From contig CAKUOV010000054.1 of the NCBI GenBank assembly GCA_934670115.1, positions 1-12,592 of the forward strand: a stretch of 12,592 nucleotides of DNA, given 5' to 3'. This stretch comes from an uncultured Eggerthellaceae bacterium. GTDB taxonomy: Bacteria; Actinomycetota; Coriobacteriia; Coriobacteriales; Eggerthellaceae. The notes beneath the pieces are model-generated. The model did no database searches. It was given only the letters and a program-made list of their open reading frames with translations, and was not told the DNA's origin. Of this stretch, positions 6,566 to 12,592 are shown piece after piece. A program made the position numbers and the translations under genes. Positions within the stretch are counted from its first letter, which is position 1, and each line of letters starts with the position of its first letter.

Positions 6566-7771
6566 CTACGCGTTGCGAGCGGCAGTAACCAAATCGTAAG
6601 TGTCCTGCGCAATAGCAAGCTCTTCGTTCGTGGGGATAACCAGGATTTTCACCTTGGAATCCGCAGCAGAAATCTCACGCTCGGGACCACGCACTTCATT
6701 GAGCTCAGGATCGATCTTCATGCCCATGGGCTCAAGGCCCTTGAAGATAAGCTCGCGCACCACAGAGCTGTTCTCGCCCAGGCCAGCAGTCAGAACAACA
6801 GCATCGACGCCGCCCAAAACGGCAATGTACTGACCGATGCACTTCTGAACGGAGTATGCGTACATATCGTAAGCAAGCTTTGCGCGCTCGTTGCCTTCTT
6901 CGCACGCCTTTTCAATATCACGAGCGTCGTTGGAAACACCAGAGATGCCCAGCAAGCCGGACTTCTTGTTCAGCATCGTGTTCGTTTCCGCGGGCGTCAT
7001 ATGCTCATGATCCTCGATGAACGTAACAACGGTGGGGTCAATGGAGCCGGAACGCGTGCCCATCATAATGCCGTCAAGCGGGGTCAGACCCATGGAGGTA
7101 TCAACCGCAACGCCGTCCTTGATGGCAGAGACAGAGCAGCCGTTGCCCAGGTGGCACGTGATCAGTTTCAGCTCTTCAAGCGGCTTGCCCAGGAACTCAG
7201 CGGCGCGACGAGAAACGTACTTGTGGGACGTACCATGAGCGCCGTACTTGCGGATACCGTACTTCTCGTAGTACTCGTAGGGAATCGGGTACATATAAGC
7301 CTTCGGGGGCATGGTGAAAAAGAAGGCAGAGTCGTACACCGTGACCATCGGCGTGCCCGGCATGAGCTTCTGGCACGCGTAAATGCCCTGCAGCGCGGGC
7401 TTATTATGCAAGGGAGCAAGTTCGGCAAGCTCGTCAATCTTGGCAATAACGTCGTCGTCAACAATGGTGGAACCCTTGAAGTATTTACCACCCTGAACGA
7501 TGCGATGACCAACAGCGTCAATCTGATCAAGGCTCTCAAGAACAGCGGTCTCGCCTTCTACCAGGCACTTCAGAACGCGGGCAATCGCTTCCTCATGGTT
7601 GTGCATAGGAACGATTTCTTTTACCTCGTTCGGCTTCATGCCATGGGTGAAAATGCCATCGTCGGCGCCAATGCGCTCGCAGGCACCCTTGGTCAAAACT
7701 TCCTTCGTTTCAACGTGCAGCAGCTGATACTTCACCGATGATGAGCCGGCGTTCAATACCAAAACGTTCAT
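6566..7771 (-). CDS. ackA: acetate kinase
   Basis: AckA transfers phosphate between acetyl phosphate and ADP, giving acetate and ATP, and so completes the pathway begun by Pta. The 401-residue length is standard. It opens NVLVLNAGSSSVKYQL with Asn7. The residues known as active-site positions in the Methanosarcina enzyme align one residue earlier: Arg90 (GHR), Asp147 (VYDSAF), His179 (AHGTSHKYVS), Arg240 (GTRSG) and Glu383. HLGNGCS and MGLTPLDGIMMGTRSGSIDP are intact. Where many homologues read DTAFHQTMP this one reads DSAFFFTMP, so the usual His-Gln after AF is Phe-Phe. ATG 7771 is preceded by AGAGAGGA with about 7 bases spacing; a TTG directly before it is in frame but less likely. The gene has its own promoter and terminator, so it appears to be a single-gene transcript facing pta. 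Confidence 0.97.
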   Translation of the reverse strand: MNVLVLNAGSSSVKYQLLHVETKEVLTKGACERIGADDGIFTHGMKPNEVKEIVPMHNHEEAIARVLKCLVEGETAVLESLDQIDAVGHRIVQGGKYFKGSTIVDDDVIAKIDELAELAPLHNKPALQGIYACQKLMPGTPMVTVYDSAFFFTMPPKAYMYPIPYEYYEKYGIRKYGAHGTSHKYVSRRAAEFLGKPLEELKLITCHLGNGCSVSAIKDGVAVDTSMGLTPLDGIMMGTRSGSIDPTVVTFIEDHEHMTPAETNTMLNKKSGLLGISGVSNDARDIEKACEEGNERAKLAYDMYAYSVQKCIGQYIAVLGGVDAVVLTAGLGENSSVVRELIFKGLEPMGMKIDPELNEVRGPEREISAADSKVKILVIPTNEELAIAQDTYDLVTAARNA

Positions 7772-7788
7772 CAATGCGTCCTCTCTGT

Positions 7789-7828
7789 AATTTACCGTTA
7801 TAGTGCTTGAACTATCCTATTGTAAATT
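7789..7828. repeat. nested inverted repeats over the ackA promoter
   Basis: Outer arms AATTTAC (7789-7795) and GTAAATT (7822-7828) are exact inverted copies. Between them lies a second inverted pair, ATAGT (7800-7804) and ACTAT (7811-7815), with a 6-base loop. Together they cover both promoter boxes, so operator function or promoter-region looping is possible. In the rest of the gap to xseB (7829-7964) I see only weak hairpins and no gene. Confidence 0.5.
7797..7826 (-). promoter_or_regulatory. sigma-70-type promoter of ackA
   Basis: On the minus strand, TTTACA (7826 to 7821) and TATAAC (7802 to 7797) each match the -35 and -10 consensus at 5/6, with an 18-base spacer. Transcription would start near 7790, leaving a leader of about 20 bases that carries the SD at 7786-7779. 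Confidence 0.65.
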
Positions 7829-7964
7829 GAACATCCTTGTCAGGAAAGAGCGCGCGCCAAAAACTTACCAGTTCACATTGTTCGTCAAGGAAAAAATGAC
7901 AGAAGGCATGAAAAATCACCGCATACGGCGCACGCGCCCGCAAAGAGTTGCCCGCGGTCAGCGT

Positions 7965-8240
7965 CTACGAAAGCGTGGTGTCCTGCGTGGTGTCGTCAGT
8001 TGCGCCGGAAAGCTCACCCATCAGCACGTCTACTTTCTGCTGCGCCTGGTTCAAGCGGCCCTTCAGCGAAACGATCAGCGCCACACCGCGCTCGTATTTC
8101 TGCAGGCTGTCCTCAAGCTCAAGCGTGTTGCTCTCAAGCTGATCGACAGTCTGCTCAAGCTCGGCCATGGCCTGGCGAAACGTGAGCTCATCTACGCTGC
8201 CGGCAGTCTGCGTCGTTACGTTTTCTTGCATATTCTCCAT
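7965..8240 (-). CDS. xseB: exodeoxyribonuclease VII small subunit
   Basis: XseB is the small subunit that binds several-fold to XseA to form exonuclease VII, a single-strand-specific DNA exonuclease. The 91-residue product has the family core at about residues 18-72: ELTFRQAMAELEQTVDQLE, then NTLELEDSLQKYERGVAL and RLNQAQQKV. This is a pair of helices. The N-terminal 15 residues and the Thr/Asp-rich last 12 residues are extensions without recognisable features, making it slightly longer than many homologues. ATG 8240 overlaps the xseA stop by one base (TAATG), and AAGGAG within the end of xseA lies 8 bases ahead, so translation is probably coupled. An ATG at 8231 is a possible but less well-placed start. 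No clear terminator follows. Confidence 0.95.
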   Translation of the reverse strand: MENMQENVTTQTAGSVDELTFRQAMAELEQTVDQLESNTLELEDSLQKYERGVALIVSLKGRLNQAQQKVDVLMGELSGATDDTTQDTTLS

Positions 8241-9610
8241 TATTGTTTCTCCTTCTCAAGAGCATGATTTTCCACATTAACCGCATTTACTTTGCAAGAA
8301 AGCGAGCCTTGTCCAAGACGAATGCGAACATCGTCGCCCACATGCACCGCATTTGCATTATGCACAACGCCGCCTTCCCCATTGAAGACAATGGAATATC
8401 CCCTGCCTAGAACCGCCAACGGCGAAAGCGAATTCACTTGCGCGGCGGCAAGAGAAAGCTGCGCATCAAAACGATCAAGATTCGCCGCTACGGCCTTGCT
8501 CGCCCGCTGGGATATATCGGCAACTCGCTGCTTATCGGCGGCGACAAGCGTGGTGGAAAGCTTTCTCAAGCTTGCCTGAGCAGCATCCAAGCTGCTTTTA
8601 TCACGCATGATGTTCATGGGAATGGCGCGCGACAACCTTTCCGCGCTGTAATCAAGCCCCATCCATTCCTGAGACAAAAGAGCTTGGGAATCGCGGAACA
8701 AGGAACGGCGCACCTGGCCATCGAGCCGCAATGCTTCCAGGTGAAGCTTCCGCTCAACACAGCTTTTCATCTTGACGGCACTTTGGGTCAGCACGTTGTC
8801 AAGATATCCATCTTCAGGACTTACCGCTTCGGCCGCAGCGGTTGGCGTTGAGCAGCGCAAATCCGCCACGAGATCGGCAATAGTCGTATCGGGCTCATGT
8901 CCAATACCGGTTACGACCGGCACGGGGCATGCGGCAATCGTGCGTGCCAGGCGCTCGTCGTTAAACGGCATCAAATCCTCGAACGATCCGCCGCCGCGTA
9001 CTACCAGCACCAATTCGGCGCCGGCATCTACCACGGTCTTCATGCCCGTCACGATATAACGCGGGGCATCGGCCCCCTCAACGGGAACGCCCGCAAGCAG
9101 CACCTGCGCGAACGGATAACGCCGGCGCAGCGTTCTAAGCACATCGTGCACGGCAGCACCGCGCGGCGAAGTGACCAGGCCAATTTTTTCCGGTAACGCA
9201 GGAATTGCACGCTTACGGCGCACGTCGGTCAAGCCCTCTTTCGTGAGCTTTTCCGCAAGTTGGGCAATTTTCAGACGAATGTCGCCTTCGCCTGCCAACT
9301 TGAGCGACGACACCTCGAAGTTCATAGTGCCTTTCGCCGCATAGATGGAAAGCTTGCCCGTCACGCGCACCAGCGCGCCCACTTTCAGCTCAACGTTTGC
9401 CTGTGCATAGCGGTTTACCCACATCATACACGGCAACGCGGCGCTTTTATCCTTAATGGTGAAATAAACCGCTTTGTAGCCCGGCTTGTTGGAGACTTGC
9501 GAGACTTCGCCTTCAATGCAAAGTGGCAATGCGTCAAGCTCTTCTTTGACCAGGCGAATTGCCGCAGAGACCGAAAGCGCGTCACGCGTAGTCTGAGATT
9601 TTCCCGCCAT
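8240..9610 (-). CDS. xseA: exodeoxyribonuclease VII large subunit
   Basis: XseA is the catalytic subunit of exonuclease VII, which degrades single-stranded DNA from both ends during repair and recombination. In the 456-residue product an OB-fold DNA-binding domain occupies about residues 12-105 (CIEGEVSQVSN, VYFTIKD, GKLSIYAAKG). The catalytic domain follows with KIGLVTSPRGAAVHD (142-156), VVRGGGSFEDLMPFNDE (203-219) and GIGHEPDTTIADLVADLR (235-252) leading into STPTAAAE. A long helical region, probably coiled coil, runs from about 270 to 400. The protein ends with the typical SPLAVLGRGYSIV strand region. All family motifs are intact. ATG 9610 has AAGGGGAG roughly 12 bases upstream, rather distant but the best available. 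The gene lies 55 bases after the metallopeptidase gene and overlaps xseB by one base. Confidence 0.97.
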   Translation of the reverse strand: MAGKSQTTRDALSVSAAIRLVKEELDALPLCIEGEVSQVSNKPGYKAVYFTIKDKSAALPCMMWVNRYAQANVELKVGALVRVTGKLSIYAAKGTMNFEVSSLKLAGEGDIRLKIAQLAEKLTKEGLTDVRRKRAIPALPEKIGLVTSPRGAAVHDVLRTLRRRYPFAQVLLAGVPVEGADAPRYIVTGMKTVVDAGAELVLVVRGGGSFEDLMPFNDERLARTIAACPVPVVTGIGHEPDTTIADLVADLRCSTPTAAAEAVSPEDGYLDNVLTQSAVKMKSCVERKLHLEALRLDGQVRRSLFRDSQALLSQEWMGLDYSAERLSRAIPMNIMRDKSSLDAAQASLRKLSTTLVAADKQRVADISQRASKAVAANLDRFDAQLSLAAAQVNSLSPLAVLGRGYSIVFNGEGGVVHNANAVHVGDDVRIRLGQGSLSCKVNAVNVENHALEKEKQ

Positions 9611-9658
9611 AAACGCTTCTAACTCCCCTTTTCCCGCATTTCAAAGTCACACGTGCGC

Positions 9659-9677
9659 AACCGCGCTAATCGCGGTT
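9659..9677. repeat. hairpin spanning the metallopeptidase stop codon
   Basis: AACCGCG (9659-9665) and CGCGGTT (9671-9677) form a perfect 7-base stem with a 5-base loop. The loop contains the TAG stop of the upstream minus-strand gene. No T run follows, so it is not a classic terminator; it could mark an mRNA processing or decay boundary before xseA. Confidence 0.4.
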
Positions 9678-10322
9678 CTGGCTAACCAGCCACAGCAACT
9701 GCAAGATAGAGGTAAGCGCTGCAGCAACGTACGTCATAGCGCAGGAACGCAAAACAGCGCTTGAACCGGAAATATCCGCGCCCTGATACCCCGCAATTTG
9801 CATGTAAGCTTTCGCGCGATTTGACGCGTTGAACTCAACGGGAAGCGTGACCAGCTCGAACAGAACCACGCAAGCGTACATGATGATGGCCGCTGTGATC
9901 AGGCCGCTTGCCTGCAAAAACATGCCTGCAAGCAGCAAGAAGATCCAGGCGTTCGACGCAAGGCTTGCAACGGGAACTAAAGAACCGCGAATCTTCATGG
10001 GAGTGTAATCTTCCGCGTATTGGCACGCATGGCCCGCCTCATGACATGCAGTTGCCGCCGCCGTAATGCTTCTGCCGTTATACACCGAAGGAGAAAGCGA
10101 AATAGAGTTGTTGCGCGGGTCAAAATGGTCTTGGCCTTCGCTTCCCATTCTTACCGTTACGTTGTAGATGCCGTAATGATGAAGCATGGTGTTTGCGGCC
10201 TGAGCGCCCGTCAAACCGTTCGAGATGGGCACGCGCGCGTATTTTTTCAGCTGGTGGTTGACGTCCCACGTAACAGCACAGCCAATCAACAGAGTAACAA
10301 TGACAAGAAAGGCATAGCTCAT
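9666..10322 (-). CDS. YugP-like membrane zinc metallopeptidase
   Basis: The 218-residue product belongs to the neutral zinc metallopeptidase family typified by Bacillus YugP (Zn_peptidase_2). Its physiological substrate is not established. One N-terminal membrane segment (about residues 2-18) is followed by an extracytoplasmic or cytoplasmic loop with HFDPRNNSISLSP. Next comes the zinc/catalytic motif HEAGH at 94-98 within AATACHEAGHACQY. Hydrophobic segments follow at about 117-138, 140-160 and 196-214. LPVEFNASNRA contains the likely third zinc ligand, E163. These features indicate an intact protease. ATG 10322 has AAAGGA with 7 bases spacing; the open frame extends 20 codons further but those residues look non-coding. 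It lies 120 bases after rnd and 55 before xseA, so it may head an operon with exonuclease VII, although no functional link is known. Confidence 0.92.
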   Translation of the reverse strand: MSYAFLVIVTLLIGCAVTWDVNHQLKKYARVPISNGLTGAQAANTMLHHYGIYNVTVRMGSEGQDHFDPRNNSISLSPSVYNGRSITAAATACHEAGHACQYAEDYTPMKIRGSLVPVASLASNAWIFLLLAGMFLQASGLITAAIIMYACVVLFELVTLPVEFNASNRAKAYMQIAGYQGADISGSSAVLRSCAMTYVAAALTSILQLLWLVSQNRD

Positions 10323-10356
10323 TTCTTTTTCCTTTCCATTTCCTACGTTTCTGTTG

Positions 10357-10365
10357 ATTATGGCA
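10357..10365 (-). promoter_or_regulatory. candidate extended -10 promoter for the metallopeptidase
   Basis: The minus strand reads TGC then CATAAT (5/6 match), an extended -10 element about 35 bases before ATG 10322. No good -35 box lies at the right distance. It would let the metallopeptidase-xseA-xseB genes be transcribed apart from rnd. Confidence 0.4.
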
Positions 10366-10441
10366 TAGTGCTCCCAGGGCAAAAAACATAGGAGGGTTTT
10401 GTTACCGAAGCGAGAACAAAGCGTGACGCAGAGGGTAAAAA

Positions 10442-11590
10442 CTATACATCCAGCGACGTGACAACAAGCTTTCCTTTATTGAAGCTTAAAGAAATTTTGC
10501 CGCCCAACAGCCGTTCAAATTCCTTGCCTACCAACTCGTATTTCCACCCGCGCAAAAGCTCGTTGTCCTCTTTGTGACCGCGCGCCAGAGCCGCCAGGTC
10601 GCTCGTAGACGCAATCGCCTGCGGAGCAACACCCGCTTCGCGTGCGCGCAAGTGCAAAAGCGCACCCATAAGCCCCACTTCAACATCGACGTTGCGCTCG
10701 CTACGATCGCTGCGCCCCGTTGTGGGCCATTCGTCTTCCGGCAGGTCCATGCCCTTGCATAAAAGCGCCACCACCTCGCGCGCGTCGCGCGTTGAAAGCT
10801 TCTCGCGCACGCCACGCACCAGGAATAAATCGTCAATGGTGCGAGATTCCCGCTTGCAAATCTCAACAATCTGCTCGTCGGTCATAACCCATTTGCGCGG
10901 AATGTTCCGGCTTTCCGCTCGCTGCTCGCGCCATGCTGCCAGCTCGCGTGCCGCAGAAAGCTGCTTGCGCGTAAGCTGGTTGCCACGCTTCAAGTGACGA
11001 AACCGCTTGCGCGGATCAACAGTAAAGCGCGCGGGATCGCATAATTCGTCAAAATCATGCTTCAACCAGGATAAACGGCCTGCTTTTTCCAGCTTTTCGA
11101 CAATGGGGCCATACATTTTTGCCAGGTAAATCACGTCATCGGCCGCGTATTTGATCTGAGAGTCCGACAAGGGACGCACCGACCAATCGGTAAACGAATC
11201 GGCTTTCTTCAGCGTAACGCCACAAATGCTGTGCACCAACGCACCGTAACCCACTTGCTTGGGATGCCCCAACAACGCGGCGGCAACTTGCGTGTCAAAC
11301 AGCGGCTTAGGCGCAACGCCAATCTCGTGATACAGGATCTCAATGTCCTGGTCGCACGCATGAAAGACTTTGACAATCGCTTCGTCTTCGAAAAGCGCGG
11401 CCAGCGGCGTGAGCGACCCCACCTTAAAAGGATCAATGATTGCAACTTCGTTTTCGGTGGCAATTTGCAAAAGACACAGCTTCGCGTAGTACGTTTTCTC
11501 GCGCAGAAACTCGGTATCAATCGCTAAAAAAGAAGAGGAAGACGCACGTTCAATAAAAGCCCGAAAGCTTTCTCGATTTGATATAAACAC
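10442..11590 (-). CDS. rnd: ribonuclease D
   Basis: RNase D is a 3'-5' exoribonuclease of the DEDDy superfamily that trims the 3' ends of tRNAs and other stable RNAs. The 382-residue product has an N-terminal exonuclease domain (about 1-170). Motif I is AIDTEF (D25, E27), motif II HACDQDIEIL (D82), and motif III YAADDVIYL (Y148, D152), so all five DEDDy residues are present. Two HRDC-type helical domains follow. The first is clear at about 205-285 (LTRKQLSAARELAAWREQRA and RNIPRKWVMTDEQI); the second, at about 300-375, is more divergent. The start is a GTG at 11590 with AAAGGG 8 bases upstream and no nearby ATG alternative. The gene is divergent from the lipid kinase gene with only 69 bases between starts. 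No convincing terminator follows before the metallopeptidase gene. Confidence 0.95.
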   Translation of the reverse strand: MFISNRESFRAFIERASSSSFLAIDTEFLREKTYYAKLCLLQIATENEVAIIDPFKVGSLTPLAALFEDEAIVKVFHACDQDIEILYHEIGVAPKPLFDTQVAAALLGHPKQVGYGALVHSICGVTLKKADSFTDWSVRPLSDSQIKYAADDVIYLAKMYGPIVEKLEKAGRLSWLKHDFDELCDPARFTVDPRKRFRHLKRGNQLTRKQLSAARELAAWREQRAESRNIPRKWVMTDEQIVEICKRESRTIDDLFLVRGVREKLSTRDAREVVALLCKGMDLPEDEWPTTGRSDRSERNVDVEVGLMGALLHLRAREAGVAPQAIASTSDLAALARGHKEDNELLRGWKYELVGKEFERLLGGKISLSFNKGKLVVTSLDV

Positions 11591-11618
11591 TTAAGCAACC
11601 CTTTGAGCTGAATCTGTA

Positions 11619-11645
11619 AAAATATGGTAGCGTCTATTCTAACAA
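11619..11645 (-). promoter_or_regulatory. weak candidate promoter for rnd in the divergent gap
   Basis: Minus-strand TTGTTA (11645 to 11640) and TATTTT (11624 to 11619) resemble -35 and -10 boxes, but the 15-base spacer is short. The 69-base gap must hold promoters for both rnd and the lipid kinase gene; I could not fix one for the latter. Confidence 0.25.
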
Positions 11646-11659
11646 GAGAAAGGCGTTCT

Positions 11660-12583
11660 GTGAAACTTCTGATAATCAACAACTTGGCATCTGGCTACCA
11701 AGAAGGCGCGATTTACGATTTTATTCGTGCTTTTTCACAAGATAACGACGAAATTGTGCTGCGCGCAACGGATGGTCGTACCGATTTACGCGCGTTTTTG
11801 CATGATGCGCAGGAATTCGACGCGGTTGTTATCAGCGGCGGCGATGGCTCCATTGCCACAGTGAGCCACGAACTTGCCAACACGGGCATTCCGCTGGTAC
11901 CCTTCCCCGCTGGTACGGCGAACTTGCTGTGCGCGAACCTTGCGCAGCCCAACGAGCCCCATGCCTTGGCGGAAATGGTGCGCGCTGGGAAAACGCTTGA
12001 TTTCGATGTGGCGGAAATCGAAGTAGCTGGCAAGCGCTACGGCTTCAACATTATGGCGGGCGCGGGCTACGATGCAACCATCATGAAAGACGCCGCTGCA
12101 TCCAAGCAAAAGCTGGGCCAAGTGGCATACTTCGCTGCTGCGGCCACAAACATCACGCCGAAAGTCGCACATATGAAGCTCACGCTTGACAACAACGTGA
12201 TTGAAAGCGATGGCGTGGGCGTTGTCCTTATCAACCATTCTAAGATACAGTTCGACATTCCCGTTGCGCACGACACCGACCCGCGCGACGGCATGCTTGA
12301 TGTGGCCGTTTTGAAGACCGCTAACGCGTTGGGCCTGCTTCCGGCGCTCGGTGCGGCGCTGCTTGATAGAAACGGCGAATTCCCCGGCAGATCGTCTAGC
12401 GTGGAAGTGCATCGCGCACGCGAAGTGAAAGTGGAAGCTACTCCCGGCCTGCCCATCGAGTTCGATGGCGAACCGCTTGATAGCACCGAGCCGTTCATTG
12501 CGCGCGTTCTTCCCCGTGCTGCGCGATTCATTGTTTCACCCGAAGCACTCAAGCTTTACGGAGAAGAGAAACCCGCGCAGTAA
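11660..12583 (+). CDS. diacylglycerol kinase-family lipid kinase
   Basis: The 307-residue product belongs to the DagK/LCB5/YegS lipid-kinase family, which phosphorylates diacylglycerol or related lipids at the inner membrane face and feeds phospholipid recycling. It opens KLLIINNLASG, has the nucleotide-binding GGDGS at residues 60-64 and PAGTANLL at 83-90 (the family's PxGTxN motif). A C-terminal beta-rich domain is marked by NIMAGAGYDA, DPRDGMLDVAVL and PIEFDGEPL. It has no transmembrane segment, as usual for this type. I start it at GTG 11660, which has AAAGG 6 bases upstream and puts the family's opening strand at the N-terminus. ATG 11624 would add 12 residues, lacks an SD and overlaps likely promoter sequence. 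The exact lipid substrate cannot be read from the sequence. The gene is complete, ending nine bases before the window edge. Confidence 0.92.
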   Translation: MKLLIINNLASGYQEGAIYDFIRAFSQDNDEIVLRATDGRTDLRAFLHDAQEFDAVVISGGDGSIATVSHELANTGIPLVPFPAGTANLLCANLAQPNEPHALAEMVRAGKTLDFDVAEIEVAGKRYGFNIMAGAGYDATIMKDAAASKQKLGQVAYFAAAATNITPKVAHMKLTLDNNVIESDGVGVVLINHSKIQFDIPVAHDTDPRDGMLDVAVLKTANALGLLPALGAALLDRNGEFPGRSSSVEVHRAREVKVEATPGLPIEFDGEPLDSTEPFIARVLPRAARFIVSPEALKLYGEEKPAQ

Positions 12584-12592
12584 ACGCATCGC

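Noticed and set aside
6212..7741. A 509-codon open frame on the plus strand opposite ackA
   Set aside because: It lies antisense to an unmistakable acetate kinase gene, runs into the nucleoside hydrolase gene as well, and its translation shows no recognisable family. It is a by-product of codon bias.
7905..7940. Possible terminator after xseB
   Set aside because: Small GC-rich hairpins are followed by TGATTTTT on the minus strand, but the stems are only three to four base pairs, so support is too weak to list.
10391..10461. A short plus-strand ORF (TTG at 10399, about 20 codons) after a GGAGG
   Set aside because: The SD-to-start spacing is too short, the ORF overlaps the end of rnd, and the peptide shows no pattern; most likely chance.
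11624..11659. N-terminal extension of the lipid kinase from ATG 11624
   Set aside because: There is no SD, the added residues do not resemble the family, and the GTG at 11660 has a well-placed SD and the expected opening strand.

Overview
This window is ordinary bacterial chromosome: dense, with moderate G+C and clear Shine-Dalgarno (SD) sites. Several genes have GTG starts. The mix of a YugP-type membrane zinc peptidase, RNase D with HRDC domains, UDP-galactopyranose mutase and a short acetate-type Pta/AckA pair best suits a Gram-positive actinobacterial lineage such as Coriobacteriia. That placement is inference from gene content, not from a marker gene. There is no rRNA, tRNA, CRISPR array, IS element, phage gene or attachment site. 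No stretch longer than 300 bases lacks a gene.

Left to right: (1) the 5' end of a DNA polymerase IV gene (dinB) on the minus strand, cut by the window edge. (2) A plus-strand gene for a fold-type I PLP aminotransferase-like protein that has lost the PLP-binding lysine. It ends at a probable bidirectional terminator. (3) A minus-strand pair, glf (UDP-galactopyranose mutase) then a family 2 glycosyltransferase, probably making and using UDP-galactofuranose for a cell-surface glycan. (4) pta on the plus strand, with a near-perfect palindrome just before its SD and a strong terminator after it. (5) A minus-strand nucleoside hydrolase with its own SD and a candidate extended -10 promoter. (6) ackA on the minus strand, with a good promoter, nested inverted repeats over that promoter, and a UUCG-loop terminator. 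(7) A minus-strand series: rnd (RNase D), a YugP-like zinc metallopeptidase, then xseA and xseB (exonuclease VII), which overlap by one base. (8) A divergent plus-strand diacylglycerol kinase-family lipid kinase.

Functionally, Pta and AckA form the acetyl-CoA to acetate plus ATP route. Here their genes are unlinked in transcription: they point towards each other with the nucleoside hydrolase between them. DinB, XseA/XseB and RNase D are nucleic-acid repair or processing functions. Glf plus the glycosyltransferase, and separately the lipid kinase, concern the cell envelope.

I did not find a new multi-gene system. The points most worth checking are the lysine-less aminotransferase homologue, the palindrome before pta, the symmetrical element over the ackA promoter, the split pta/ackA layout, and a chain of ATGA-overlapping mini-ORFs before dinB.
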